Of a stretch of DNA of 64,000 bases, positions 48,723 to 61,976 are shown piece after piece (position 1 is the first letter of the stretch; every line of letters begins with the position of its first letter). Below the pieces are notes generated by a model that saw only the letters and a program-made list of their open reading frames with translations, searched no databases and had not been told where the DNA came from. The DNA comes from Hoplostethus atlanticus (lineage: Eukaryota; Chordata; Actinopteri; Trachichthyiformes; Trachichthyidae): contig JAXDDX010000012.1 of assembly GCA_034670405.1 (NCBI GenBank), positions 4,210,001 to 4,274,000 of the forward strand. The letters are read 5' to 3'. Position numbers and translations under genes: made by a program.

Positions 48723-51700
48723 CAGACACACAGACACGATAAAGTAACAGTCAGTGACCTGATGTAGAGTTAAAAACGTTATGTAAAACTTCACCACAGA
48801 AGGTATTATCACATGGAGCAGGCATTTCCTCGTTTCAGTTAATGCATTACAGGAACAGTTTAGGTTTCATGACGTCAACACCTTATGTCAGGTGCTGCAG
48901 GAAAATATATCTATACCAAATATCTCTTCAATTTGTTACATGGAAATAAAAGTGAGCCATGAAACTAAACTGTGGTCAGAACATGAAATCTACATGAGTG
49001 GACAAAACAGTATGGACAGATTTGATCTGAACGTGAGACTAATTGGCCCTTAATACAGAAATAGACAGATAGACAAATAGACTTTATTGATCTGATGTAT
49101 CATCTTCAGAATCTTAAACTTGTCAGAAAATGGAAATTGGCATCCGATGTTTATGTTCATGCAACACTGGTTTATGTAGTAAGAAGGATCCAGTATCTAT
49201 ACCTCTTGTCTGCCAGAGGTACCCTGAGAGAGCATGGCTTCCTGTTCAATGTTGATCCATACAAACATCAACCAAGACAGCACAGGGGGGAACAGGGCCT
49301 CGGACCTGAGTGGGAGAAAACACAAAAACACAAACACACACACACACACACACACACAAATTTGATAAATTTGCCATGAAGATAAAACACCATATGAGAC
49401 ATTTTGTTGTGTGTGTGTGCACTTGCATACATGTGTTTGTGGACTGTCATGTCTTACCCAGTGCTGAGCAGCAGGTATGTAGCTGTGAGAGAAAGGAATA
49501 TACTGAGCAGTCGATGGAAAAGACGAGTAGAGCTCAACAACGGAACCAGCATAGAAGATCCTGGAGAGAGACAAGAGACAGGAGGAGAAGTGTCAGGGCC
49601 TGAAACTGGAAGGGCGTTATGTGATATTTTGGGGAAAGAAATGACATATATTAAAGCTCTTGATGAGATCTAACTAGCATTGGGTTTACATTTGTAGCAC
49701 AATACAATCAACCAATATATAAGATAATCTTTCAAAATCCATAAAAGTAACACCAATAACACAGAAATAACAATACTAGCTCTCCTGGAAGGTGGAAAGT
49801 GTTATTAGTACAATCAGAAGTCGGAGGCACACATACGCATGCACACATACACACCCAATGTGGTCCAGCTGATGATCTGGTTGAGGAGGGGCAGGCCCTG
49901 TTTCTGCTGCAGACTGGAGTGTGTGAGGGTTGGTATATATGCACACACTGCCACATGGAGCATCTATCGAGTTTCACACATAACAATATTATTTTAGTAT
50001 CCACGCATGCACGCGCGCACACACACAGGATCACAGTATGAGCATACGACATGACACACAGTTACCTGGGAAAAGAACTGCTGCCTGTCACTAAGGTGTA
50101 GTGGTGTCCATTGTTGTGACGACCAAAGGTAACAGGCTGAGGTGAAGAGGGTGAGTAGACCTGCACAGGTACTGAGCCCACAATTACACACTTATATTAT
50201 TTTTTATAATAATTATAGTATTATGATGTTATATTACTTTCTAGCTAAATGTTCATGTTGTGTAGAAAACAGTGTTATTATCAGTTTACTTGAATATGGT
50301 TACAGCTCTCTGGCTCCCTAGTGACTGCCTTCATTTCTTCTAGACTACTTGTCCTGGCTAACCCTGCTGCCTAAATAAATAAAAAAAATATTAAAAAGGT
50401 GAGTGAACTGCCCGACTCCTTTTCTAAACAAAAAGTAAACAAGCAGATTTAGCTATACATGTATCACAAGACATAACTCAAGAGAGTTGTGTGAAAAATC
50501 ACAGCTAACAATTGTAGTTTCACAATAATATAATCTTTACTCTATTTTATTAATTAGATACTGCTCAATAACAGCTGATTTGCAGACTGACCTGAATTTG
50601 GCCATGGCAACTACCGTGGTAAAAATGATAAGATGGATCCAGCAGCATAAATGTATGCAAACGGGTAAAGAGGGAAATACTCACACCACAGGTATGTTAG
50701 GCTCTCTCCCAACAACAGGCATCAGGGGGAAAGCAGCCAAAAACAGACAGCCCAGCAACCAGCTCACTGAACGGAACTACACAGGGGAAAGGAGAATGAG
50801 TTCATCACATTATGATCACATTTATAATATAACAAAATAAGCATTCAGCTGATCTTAGACTGATAACAAAGACACTTCCTGAAACAAATTAAACTTGATT
50901 GAAATCAAGTGGAATTATCAAGAAAAATAAGAATGTAAGACAAAATATGAGACTAAATGATTTAAGAGGGGTATTTTTTGCAGTGTAGGAAAGGATAGAT
51001 CAAGTTATGACTAATTGAAGTATATACAGCCTCCAATGTTTCACTTTCAATTGCTGAATGTCTCATTTGAATGTCAAATTTCTTAAGTGGGCTAGCTAAA
51101 AATGTGATCAGGAGTTTTTGTTATTGAGGGTACTTTCCCTTCAATGTTAGAAACTTGAGTGGTTGAGGACAAATGATGAACAAATTTACATGAAGATTCC
51201 TAAACTTGCAATCAGCATATTAAAATACCGTTTCTATGATTGCTTTACCTTGTCCTTGCCATAGAGTCCAGACAGGATGGGCCAGAGGGAGAGAAAAGCC
51301 AGGCCCACAGTCAGTATGGCGCGATGGAAGAAACTTACCACCTGGGGGCAGCAAAGGTAAACTGAGATCCTCCAGTACAGAGGTAGAGCCAAAGAACTTG
51401 GGCCTATAGATAAGACCTATATAACCTAAAATGAGGGGTTTATAATTTACTGACACAGAAATATGCCTCCAACTATATATTAGAAGACATTAGCGATTAA
51501 AAAGATACTTACCAGTAGCTCAATCCCAAATGTTACCAGCACAAAATACCCAAAACATTTACACAGCGGCAGAGAGGGAGCTGAACGAATCACATCTGTT
51601 AGAGTTCCAGACCTAAAATGGAACATTAATGAGGTTATTCTTTGCTACAAATGAAATCAATGAGACAACGGCAAAGACCCTGCTTTCATCCAGTGGCACA

Positions 51701-54700
51701 GCAGGAGGAGGAGGAGGAGGAGGAGGAGAGGCGTGAATGGATACAACACCACTTCAAAGGATGTCATTAACACCACAATAAAGCTAGACCAGACACGCCT
51801 GACAGAGTGTATTGTGTTAATTAGATCTGTTAATCCATATCCATTGAATGCTGTGATCTCCATTGATGTGTGATGATATTCACTGACATCCTGTGTATGT
51901 GTATTTCTCACTATCCAGGAACCATATTTGTCTGATTTGTATGCACTGTATGTGTGTGAATGTATTATGTATTGCATGTATTCATGTATTTTGCATGTGT
52001 GTGGTGATACTCACTCCTTCAGGACAGAGTACCATACAGGGACAGGCAGTAGACAGTAAATGTAGTAGGTGATAGGACTCCTCTGGATGAGCAGAAACGC
52101 TGTGATCGCCACTGCCACACACACACACAGCCTCACCATGGTACGGCTAGGAACCTGAAACACACACACACACACACACTTGCAAAATGTAACTTAGCTA
52201 AAATTCCATGTTTTCATAATCTAAAAGGCATCTTGAGAAGCAGGTAGCGGGGGTTATATGTGACGTAATCAGAAATTTCCAGGCACGTATCACATAAAAT
52301 GGTGTGATCATTGATCATGTGTGTGTCCTGACCTGATGGACGTGACTGGGTCTCCTGAGGCTGGCATGGGTCTTAAGTATCAGTAGGACTACATATGAGG
52401 TCCAGCCTACAAATCCCAGCACCACACTGCAACCCAGGAAGAACCTGTCATAGGTATGATAGTAGACGAGGCCTTCCAGGGCCTGGGATATCAGAGACCT
52501 GCACAGAGCGATCTGAAAGAAGAAAGAAGGAAGAAAGGTGGAAAAAAAGAGAGAGAAAGGAAGACAGGAGATCAGTGACAACAAGGGAATGAAAGTGAAT
52601 AGGATGGGTTTATGTTTTACACAGGCAAAGTGGAAAGAAAAGTGGAAAGAATGGGATAGGGAGAAATTAGCATGGAGAAAAAGAGAGAAAAGAGAAAAGA
52701 GAGGTTGTTCTTTAAATGTTCTACTTCTATTCCGCTGGTCAAATAATGATGGACTTGATGTTTTCTTTCAGTTATGTGTGTGTGTGTATATGTAACTAGG
52801 CTATATTTAAGCTGCATTTCTATTGACATTTCATCTCAGGGAGACAATTTCAGGCACCTCAACAGTCAATCTAAGCTGGACTGGGGGATGATGATTATTA
52901 AAGCGCCTAGGTCCCGTTGCATCCTCACCCAGTCAACGTACAACATCATTATATCTGTGTTCTCTAAACTGCATCAGTGAGAAATACTAGGTTTGAACAC
53001 CAGCACCAGCTTAGTGCATCAAAGCACCTGCAATGAATCTAAAACAAAAATGTACTTGGGTGGCTGTTCATCCAAATAGAATCACTATATGGGAAACAGT
53101 GGTAGATACCAGTCACTGCCACATACAGATACTCACAGCATCCTCATACTTCTCCAGCTGAATCAGTATTCTGGCCCGGCGGATGAAGTCTTCTTGCTTT
53201 GACTCGGTCAGTAGTCTGGGATAGACAGAAACAGAAAGCAATAGAGATAGACAGCAAGAAGGTCACAATAGAGGGTAAGTGGGTAAAGTTTTATGAAAAT
53301 GTAGTTTCTAATGTGTAGACTAGTTGAGGGGCACCATCTCCAATCCTTGCACAGTTGTACATGAAATGAGCTGAGCTATCCACGGTCCTTTGATAAATAT
53401 GTTTTGTCAAACCTAATAGTAAAGCTCATTTGTCATTAACTCATTTGTACTTACTGGTATTGGGTGAAGAGAAAGGATAAAGTTGTCTCCTTTTTCTGGG
53501 TCATTTTCACCTAGAAAAAGATAGATAGTTCACACAGCCTAGTTTTATCTCAATGTGTTTTTACATAATAGGTGCAGCTCTACACAATTTAATAAACTTT
53601 AAAAAATGGCATCATTTTTCAAAGCATGGATTTTTAATTTATTCATATATAAAACAATGCACACTAGATATCTATTAAACGTCTTGATTAAACTGTCAAT
53701 ACTTAACTATTAATACTAATAATTACACATTAATCACATTTCACATTGATTATTTATTTAAGACTTTTTAAATGTTTTAATGGCTTCTGTAACATACTAA
53801 TGGTCAATATGTCAATAGCATAGCCACATCCTGCTGTACCTGGAACTGTTCCAGTATCTGAATGGCATTAGTGTACATGCTCTCTGCCTTGAACTGGTCA
53901 CTGTTGTCAAGATACAGAAGAGGCAACACGCCCTGAAGAAACAGACACAGAGAGGATCATGAACTAACAAACACTGTATAAGTTTTACATGAAGCACAGT
54001 ATAGCGAACATGTGTGAATTTGAAAAAAAAAAATTTCATTAACGTTTTACTTATTTTCCCTGTGATGGTAATATGCTAAACACTCAAATGTATATAGATA
54101 GTTAGTATGAAGAAGTTGACGAGACTTTGAGACTGCACTTACAACAGAGTTGAGAGGAATGGGCACGCCAATGAGAGAAGCCATGAGGGGAGCGATGTCA
54201 GCCTGTAGAGAGCAAAACACAGAAAGAAGAACAGTGTTTCACTTTAATGTTTGTTGTTACGCCATCCATAAGGCCTCTATAAGAGATATATACATACACA
54301 TGTCTGTATAGTGGCAGTAATTGTTGGCTCTGCCATCATCAAAATAGCATAAAGTGCCAGAACATGTGTCTCACCTGATTGACGTCAACCCTGCGGAGAT
54401 GCTCCAGTTTCCAATCTGAGAAAGAAGATAAAAGTAGAAGACTAAACATACAAACAAATCAGCATATACATGTTAAAATGTATGTTTTAATTGAGGTAAA
54501 TGTTCATTATGCCAATTGCACTGCCCAAAAATAGTCTTTAGCGGGAGTCCAGAGGTGCAATTCAACTAAACAATGATTTATGATTCATTTGAACCAGGCT
54601 GAAAAAGATGAAAACACCTGAATGAGAGAGATACAAGTGAATAGCAGTGACTTCAGAATATGAGCTTAGTACCTTGCAGGTATCCATCGCTGTACGGTTG

Positions 54701-56374
54701 TGGGTCAGTGACTCTCTGGGCATTATGAACCCCAGCTCCCCACACCACTAAAGGGGTGAGGGTCTCAGAGAGATGGCCTGCACCGTGGGAACCTGGGGAA
54801 CACACACACACACAGACACACAGACACACAGACACAGACACAGACACACAGACACACACACACACAGACAAAATCCACACATGCACACACAAATGACATT
54901 CTAAAAGATGAAACAATGAATTCATGTATGTGTAAACACACTGATAAATAGATAATGACACACACACACATAGTCTTACCCCAGTTGGTCATGCCATGAT
55001 CAGAGGTGAACACATAGGCCGTTCTGCCATCATTACTGAAGAAGTCTTCTAGCACAGACACCAGCTCAGCTACACCAGAGTCCACTAGACCGATATTATC
55101 TAAGTATTCACTGGACAAAACACAAAAAACTTCATAGAATATATGAGATCCAGAAATGAGATAGCTATATTCTGTGAAGTTATTTGCAGATAACAAGTTA
55201 GCACTATTTAGTTCAAGGATATTATGGAATAATAAATAATAAAGTCAATGAATTTCATTTTAACTTGGGACTAAGTTTGTATGCTGAAGAATGATACAAT
55301 GTAATACAATTGACTATCCATGGTTTTGGTAAAACAACAGAAATCAGAGAGAAACATAATCTCATATACACATATATGGATAACAGTCGATGTACAGGGT
55401 CTCTTACTCACTGTGACATGGGTCTGTGGGCATGTCCGTTAGTGTCGATGCCCAGCAGATGGAGGAAGAAGACATTCTGATCCTCTTGGAGGCTGGCCCT
55501 CAGACTGGAGTTAGACTTTGCTGACTGGAAGAAGGACTGGTACATGGGGAAAAGAGGAAATACAGTTAGTCTTATAAGAATAATAAAATCCTAAAACGCA
55601 TTGGTAGAACGAATGGAGTCTAATGCTACATTGACCGTCTAAACAGTCAAGAGACTCTCTGTGAGAAGACTATACTGATAGGACCACATGTTGAGGTTTA
55701 GCTAAATAAAACCACCAGCTCTACGCAAAACACTGGCGGCGATTGCGGAAAATCTGCCAGCCTTGTTCCCTAACTTCAGTGACAAGGGACACGACTAAAA
55801 TGAGTTTGAGCTTGAAATGAGAATATGAAATATAATACTAATAATAACCCTATTAATACTGCCTTCTATCTTACTGTTGCAAAACTGTGCGTGTTCTTTG
55901 TCAAGTCATTATTATTATCATCAACATCATAACATTCTTCAACATCATTATCATCAGAATCAATACTTCCACTAACATACTTTGACTTGAGCGAACACCC
56001 AGGTGTCCAGCCTGGAGGCGTCGGTGGAGGCAAAGTCCTCCTCCTCTGCTGGGTAGGTGTGGGTGTACACATGGTCCCCACTGGCACCTGGCAGACAGAC
56101 AGCAGTAAATTAGGTTTAAAGAACAGATTAAAATATATATTTTCTTACACAATTAAATCATTTAAGTATCGGTGTGAAAAAAAGACAAAATAATGTGATA
56201 AAAAAAAAAGATTTCCAAGTTAAAAAACTCATGTTACTTACCCTACATAAACATGTTACTAACTCAGTTGGACCTGATTTGTAATATAGTCTTGAATCTC
56301 TATGGCCTGTTATGTTTATATTGATATCTGAAATAGGTTCAACCATACAAGCAGGAATGATTCCTCTGTGTTTG

Positions 56375-56411
<37 letters not shown>

Positions 56412-56547
56412 CTTTGGCAAACATAGGCAGAATATCAGGGCTGCCCCAGCACCAGGTGTGCCTGCTCTCATTGAATACTGAGTCAAACTCCACAGGGTTC
56501 TCCTTCCAGCCTGAGCGCATTTGCGCACACGCACACACGCGCACACA

Positions 56548-56614
<67 letters not shown>

Positions 56615-56736
56615 GCAAAAGATCAACCTAGATAAGAGACTACAAATCATAGACACATTAAAGTAGACACACACACACATTACCTACACGTTAATCTTTT
56701 GTAGATGCAAGTAGCATTTTCTGTATTGGGCTCATC

Positions 56737-56770
<34 letters not shown>

Positions 56771-56898
56771 CCTTTAGCAATAGCACTGACATCCTCATAG
56801 AAGCCGGCAATGAGAGCAACATGGCCAGGCCGAGACTCTGTGGGCACACGTGTGTGTGACACACCCCAGGTACCCTTTTCTTCCATCACACTCCTGAT

Positions 56899-56972
<74 letters not shown>

Positions 56973-57143
56973 CATTGTTAACAGAAGATACAAAAGCCCC
57001 TGCTGAATTCATGTGTAATTCACATGTGTAAGCATATTAAAGAACAGATAATGTTGCATTTTTAACAAGCAGAGACACACACACACTATATCAGCCATCC
57101 CTTGAAGATGAGGAAGTTCTCTAATCGTAGGTTCACAGGTCAT

Positions 57144-57218
<75 letters not shown>

Positions 57219-57481
57219 CAAAGCCCACTCTTCTGTATCAGCATGCCAACCTACCTCAGGTATGGGGCCCTGGATGAGCCGTTGGGGTGGAGGGTGTAGA
57301 GGCTGTCTGCCCTGAGGCCATCAGCCACCAGTAACACCAGTCTGGAGGCAGGAGGTGGCAGTGGCATGGACTGGGGTGTCATGCCATGGACCAGGGGAGA
57401 GGTGAAGTAGATGTCAAAGATGGAGATGAAAAAGACCACGTGGACCGCCAGTCCAACCAGGAAGAAGGTGACCATCTTCAT
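46610..57481 (-). CDS. pign: GPI ethanolamine phosphate transferase 1 (PIG-N), complete, 28 coding exons
   Basis: This ER membrane enzyme adds ethanolamine phosphate to the first mannose of GPI anchor precursors. Coding exons 5' to 3' are 57481-57255, 56893-56772, 56510-56412, 56087-55981, 55536-55412, 55110-54980, 54792-54673, 54415-54375, 54202-54143, 53932-53840, 53510-53455, 53215-53137, 52512-52333, 52154-52015, 51612-51513, 51341-51249, 50776-50685, 50171-50066, 49963-49855, 49560-49458, 49305-49203, 48682-48596, 48209-48154, 48035-47960, 47679-47606, 47345-47303, 46893-46841 and 46733-46610. They total 2799 bp in frame, giving 932 residues against 931 in human PIGN. After one N-terminal membrane segment comes the luminal alkaline-phosphatase-like domain: [43 protein letters not shown] and FTSDHGM hold the metal and catalytic residues. 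The C-terminal half is multi-spanning, with [13 protein letters not shown]. The start ATG-AAG-ATG allows either Met. Exon 48682-48596 uses a weak donor (GTATCC). Confidence 0.96.
47909..48130 (-). repeat. pign: source copy of the pign exon duplication
   Basis: This block is in the correct place in the gene. It contains exon 48035-47960 ([20 protein letters not shown], then GLMMWK), which joins in phase to the exons on either side. Its right edge is a (CA)n tract near 48131-48144. Confidence 0.93.
51697..51729. repeat. (GGA)n trinucleotide run
   Basis: About ten GGA units in a pign intron; they give poly-Leu in one minus-strand frame. Confidence 0.9.
56377..56410. repeat. (TG)n in pign intron
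   Basis: Lies directly past the donor of pign exon 56510-56412; on the gene strand it reads (CA)n. Confidence 0.95.
56524..56613. repeat. (CA)n with CG interruptions in pign intron
   Basis: About 90 bp, starting with GCACACGCGCACACACGCGC, lies upstream (gene sense) of the acceptor at 56510, where it reads (TG)n. Confidence 0.95.
56902..56970. repeat. (CA)n in pign intron
   Basis: About 69 bp. On the gene strand a (TG)n ends about 8 bp before the acceptor of exon 56893-56772. Confidence 0.95.
57144..57217. repeat. (CA)n in pign intron 1
   Basis: About 74 uninterrupted bp, the longest pure CA tract in pign. Confidence 0.97.
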
Positions 57482-58402
57482 TGTGAGTAATATGGATGTT
57501 GTCAGGACCACCCAGGGTCTGGAGAAACAGGGGGTGGAGATGGAGGGAGGAAGAAAGGGATAGAGCGAAAGAAAAGCTGGGTAATGGAAAGATAGATCAA
57601 GACAGAGAATGAAAAACATTAATACAAACACACACTTGTGCAGTGAAAAGATACATAAAGATTCAAGGGATAAGGGGATGGGGACAAATTACAGAAGTCA
57701 TGTCACAAAGTCATTAAAAAGCTACAGTATAATATAGACTAATAGGCCAAGGTAGTGGAAAGACAAAGAGTCCTTAGAGCAGAGATAATCCTTCTGTGAC
57801 AATATGCTATTGGCCAGTGTGGGAAGTCATCGCTTTCAGGGTTCCTACATCATTTGTAACTCAAATTCTATGACTACTCAATGACGTAACATTTCCATAA
57901 CCAACATTTGTCAGAGTCTATGTTGCAAATGTCACATTTTGTGTCACATTTGTCCCAGATCTTATTTCTGGCTACAACTACCACTTAGGACTAGTATTAT
58001 CAGGACATTTCTGCTTTGGGTTTTTATCCCTCAAAGGTAAGTTGATCAACACGAAGCCAAGCTTGACATTAAATATTTCACAGGTTAGAAAAAAGATTAT
58101 CATCAATGTACATGATATTTCCAAAACTAGATGCACGTGTTCCATTTTACATAACGTTCCCGGTTTTCCATGACCGTAGGAAACATGTATATGATAGCGA
58201 GGGTGGCAACAGACTGAGTGTCATGCGTTTAATGCGCTTTTTTGAGTGAATGAAAAAAGTGGTCACGTATTTGTGCAAGAAGCCTTTTTTACACCCCCGT
58301 CTTTCTAATCCAACCATAAAAACAGGCGTTACGCTCTCTCTCTCTCTTGAATGAATGGAAGAGCAGAGTTTTAAGCGATCTACTACCATGCCACCCACCC
58401 AC

Positions 58403-58620
58403 CTGTTAAGGAGTCTGATTTAGCTTGCTTCCTAGCTTGGTAGATGGCCAAATAAATCTTCAATAAGCCCGATAAAGAAACTCCTTGCTATGCGAAATTA
58501 AGAACAGGCTAATCTTAAGGTAACGTTACGTGCTTTTACAAAACCTGCTGTCCCTCTGTCTAAGAAGATTAAAGCAAGAAATGCAGGCACTATGAAGATG
58601 CACTTCCTTGTTGTGGCTTT
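58403..58620 (-). other. pign: probable 5'UTR exon of pign
   Basis: The first coding exon begins with a good acceptor (CTGTTTCTCCAG before 57518) followed by 37 bp of 5'UTR. A fitting donor on the minus strand is CTTAACAG followed by GTGGGTGG, with its exon edge at 58403. The transcription start is not visible; promoter motifs from 58601 onward suggest it is near there. Confidence 0.45.
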
Positions 58621-59057
58621 GACGTCTAGGCTGCTGAATTGTGGGTATTGTAGTTCTGATATTTATTTCCCAGACTGCTTTCGTTTTACCCTCCTGAAAA
58701 TGGTTATCGATAAAATCAATGGGTTTATCTTTTTATAAAACAATTATCTAGTGTAACAGTGCAATTCTATCAAAATGTTTTTTTTCACAGCAGGTTAGCT
58801 AGCGATGTCAACTGTCAAATCTGCCATGCCCTGTTTTCCTTCTGTCTCATTGGCATCCAATCATAGTCTAATATTCCCGGTAGGAGGCGGGCTTTGGAAT
58901 GACATTGCTCAGTCTCGACCAATCTCAGCTTCGCACTCTCTCCCCTTGACAAAGCCTGCCACCTAACGTTAGCTAGCCTTGTAGCCTGTCCATACAGGAA
59001 GACGGGGATCTGGTTATTAGCTTAGCCTAGGTTGCTAAAATTCCTTATAGTGCAAAA
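58601..59057. promoter_or_regulatory. divergent pign/relch promoter region
   Basis: Between the two oppositely transcribed genes lie an ETS-type CACTTCCTTG (58601-58610), a CRE-like TGACGTCT (58620-58627), a ZNF143/THAP11-like motif (AACTACAATACCCA on the minus strand, 58655-58642), CCAAT boxes at 58849-58853 (reverse), 58857-58861 and 58919-58923, and a GC box GGAGGCGGGC at 58883-58892. This set is typical of TATA-less housekeeping promoters. Human PIGN and RELCH are also adjacent, which fits a shared promoter. Confidence 0.65.
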
Positions 59058-59520
59058 ATGGCGGCGGGTAACGTCAACCCGTTTAATCTCAGCGATTCAG
59101 AGGAAGAGGCTGAACGGCGACCGAATGAAACAGTTGACACAGAGAGAAGCCCGAGTGACGGGGCACCAGGGCCCCCACCGGGCAATCCTTTCTCCCCGCC
59201 TGCAGACGCCGAGCCTCCGGCGCTCCTGCTCTCTAGCAACCGGACAAGCCCCAGTGGTGAGGGCATCTCAGTGACGGCCGCGGCCACCGCCGCTATGGCA
59301 GGCACCGCAGAGACACGGGTATCAGTTGATGTCATTGCTGCTCAGCTATTACGGGATCAATACATCCTGACGGCCCTAGAGTTTCACACCGAACTGTTGG
59401 AAGCAGGAAGAGAGCTTCCGAGACTGAGGGATTATTTCTCCAACCCAGGCAACTTCGAGCGCCAGAGCGGCACTCCGCCCGCTTCCAAAGACCAGGTACT
59501 CGGACCTGGAGGACCACTGA
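59058..59520 (+). CDS. relch: RELCH (KIAA1468), first coding exon; gene continues beyond the window
   Basis: RELCH is a Rab11-binding LisH, coiled-coil and HEAT-repeat protein that works at recycling endosomes in cholesterol transfer to the trans-Golgi. The exon codes 154 residues plus one base. It begins MAAGNVNPFNLSDSEEEAE, followed by an acidic/Pro-rich low-complexity stretch. Residues about 94-140 hold the LisH region with VIAAQLLRDQYILTALEFHT, LLEAGRELPRLRDYFSNPG and NFERQSGTPP, which are nearly identical to the mammalian protein. The donor is CCACTGA followed by GTAAGT at 59521. The start codon sits in an AAAATGGCGGC context that is also a YY1 site, and the exon is CpG-rich. No second exon is recognisable before 64000, so intron 1 exceeds 4.4 kb. 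Confidence 0.95.
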
Positions 59521-59818
59521 GTAAGTACTAGCTGGTGCTAGTAAGATAGCTAGCTCTATCTCGGGAATAGCACTGTGCAAGGTTAGCCCATTAGCTCGCT
59601 AACGTTAGCTGAAAACGTTGGATTTGGAAATCAATCGATCATGAGATCTGCGCTTACTGCACCTGCTCGTCAGGTCTGGGGCCCGCAGCCAACAAGCGGG
59701 TTTTGTGGGTCAGCTGTTGGCTGACGTTACAGGCTGGAGCATCAAATAAATACGATTAGTCTTTATCTCACTGTCTATTTGCTGGAAAACTATACGAACG
59801 AACATAAAAGGCACCCCT

Positions 59819-59990
59819 GGAACTGGTTTCAGTGTCTTGCTCAAGGACACCTCAGCACTTGACTTGACCATCTTGAACCCGAGTCATCCAGCCAACCCTG
59901 AAATAATTTATCCGTAATGGGACTTGAACCCACAATCCCTGGTTTACGAGGCCAAGGCCTTATCCATTAATGGATTAATGGTTGCTCACA
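59819..59990 (-). mobile_element. V-SINE-like element with tRNA-Arg-like head
   Basis: On the minus strand the head (59985 to 59912) reads AATGGATAAGGCCTTGGCCT and GGGATTGTGGGTTCAAGTCC. This matches tRNA-Arg(CCU) through the D arm, anticodon stem and T arm, with the anticodon loop altered to CTCGTAA. About 40 bp further on (59870 to 59825) lies GCTGAGGTGTCCTTGAGCAA, the V-SINE central block. No intact acceptor stem remains, so this is a repeat and not a functional tRNA gene. Confidence 0.65.
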
Positions 59991-61976
59991 TCACAGATGG
60001 TTCTCACAGGTGTGTAGGGGCTAAAATACTATCATGGTTTAAAGTTCAAGAGAGGCATGTGTCTCTGTGGAATTTTCTCCCCAGTACACACTGCCTTTAT
60101 GGAATAACCTACAGTCTGCACACACCATGCAAATGGTAACCATGGTGACAGCCCAAACCACAAATGAGGCCTGCTACAGCACAGCAGGAGTAGTACTACC
60201 ATCAACCTTAACTCAAGTGCTGCAAAGCATGGGAGGTTTTGTACTGAATGGAATAAGAGTAGTAAAATCATCTCAGCCGGTGCCATTTCACTATGGTAAG
60301 TGTAGCAAATCTATCAAATTCACCTCAGGCCTCTCCGTTACACCTAACCCAGGCCCGAAGAACCCTGCAGCTCCCAATGGGTCTAAAAGCAGCAGATAGC
60401 TTACCTACAAAAGAGAGCTAGGCAGGGAAAATACACTGGTTATGAGGACATTTTGACTCAACGTGACAAAGTGTGAGGTTCTGGGAGCCTTGCATAAGTT
60501 TATGTACAGTTATTGGATTTGTATGGTGGATGAAGGCAATGGCACAAGTGATGAAATGCCCTTGTTGGCCATTTTATGAAATGCATCCCGTTCATGAACT
60601 GAAGATTTTAGCGGAAATGACACTCTGCCTAATATGCCCCTCGGCCTTGCTTGGGACTGGCTTGTCAGGATACATTTGTCTTAGATCTAGTAGAGAAAGG
60701 GATAGGAAGGATTTCGGTGACCCATATGGAAGTTTACACACCCATCCTATCTTTTTAACAATCTGGGACCCCACAAGCAGGAAGAGCTATAGGCTATGAA
60801 TTGAATTGACTTAAAGCTGCATTTCCTGTTAAATGCCTTTATGGAGTCAACAAAAATGAATAATCCTTCACATAGTCTTCCTCTTGTAACCTGCTATTGT
60901 GTATTGTCTATCATTATCCTCATTAGTTTATTATTTATGTTACTCAGTTTCCATAAAAACAGATTTGTAATTCTCTTTGCATCTTGTTGACAGCAGATGT
61001 GATCATGGTTTCAAATAAGCAAAATAAATATTGCGTTAATTTTCAAGTTGTGTGTTTCCTGTAGATTCTTTTGTAGATGGAGGGGTATTTTAGGGGCATT
61101 TTGGTATTCAGGTTCGCTCCTCGTCCATTCCAGGATCCAAGTGGGTGTTGCAGTTTAAGAATGATTCTTATTTGGCTGTTTCTAACATGATACATGGAGC
61201 ATTTTGTCACAATTGTAATTGTTACTTTTTGGGCAGGCAAAGCAACAAGGCGAGATAAGGAATTTGTATTGTGTTTATGTTTTTATAGCTCTATGGGCAA
61301 TTTTCCAGCTGTGGGGGCAACAGCAGATAAATTAATGTAAAGGAAACACTGATTTTGGTTTGGTAAGGCTGAATTTATTTCTTAGTTTCAAGTAGCACTG
61401 GATTGGAGCAGTCCCTGGAGACATTTGTTGTGTAGTCTTTGGGGAGGGGCTTGGCAACAGGCCTGAGGCTAGCACTAGCAGATGGCAATCAGTGACACAT
61501 CCAATGCATCTATTGTTTGTTAGTGTGAACTCCCTCCCTGTTGAATTGAGTAACTAGGTAGGCTGAAATCCCATATCCCTCTCACAGATCACACCAGCAA
61601 ACAAACAACTCAAAGTTTTTGTGTCACATCTTTAATTTATTGTTGTGATTTTGTGAGTAATATGGATTAAAGCTGTCAACTAAATTAGACTAATAATAAG
61701 CTGATCTGAGCAGAACCAGTACAACATGATTCCAATTAACACAGTTGTCTGTGGTAGTAGCCATCATACAGATGTAAGGTCTTGCTGCATGATCAGGTAG
61801 GCTGTGTTACACAATGAATGTTTTATGATAGCCTCTTAGCAAAGTATGACAGTTAGCTCTCCTGTTGCGAAACTACCTGGGATACAAAATCTGAAATCCT
61901 GCACGACACTTTTAAAGACCGTAAATATATATTTTATTGAGCTCCAGGGGGAAATTCTGGAAAGGTGATAGCTAAT

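Noticed and set aside
59912-59985. Functional tRNA-Arg gene
   Set aside because: The anticodon loop is altered and the 5' acceptor strand is not recognisable; the downstream V-SINE block shows it is a SINE head.
60067-60399. 110-residue open frame in relch intron 1
   Set aside because: It is moderately protein-like in composition, but I recognise no family. It has no relch similarity and no convincing acceptor/donor pair, so it may be an old transposon fragment.
60473-60799. 108-residue open frame in relch intron 1
   Set aside because: No recognisable motif and no exon context; length is within what chance gives in 4.4 kb of intron.
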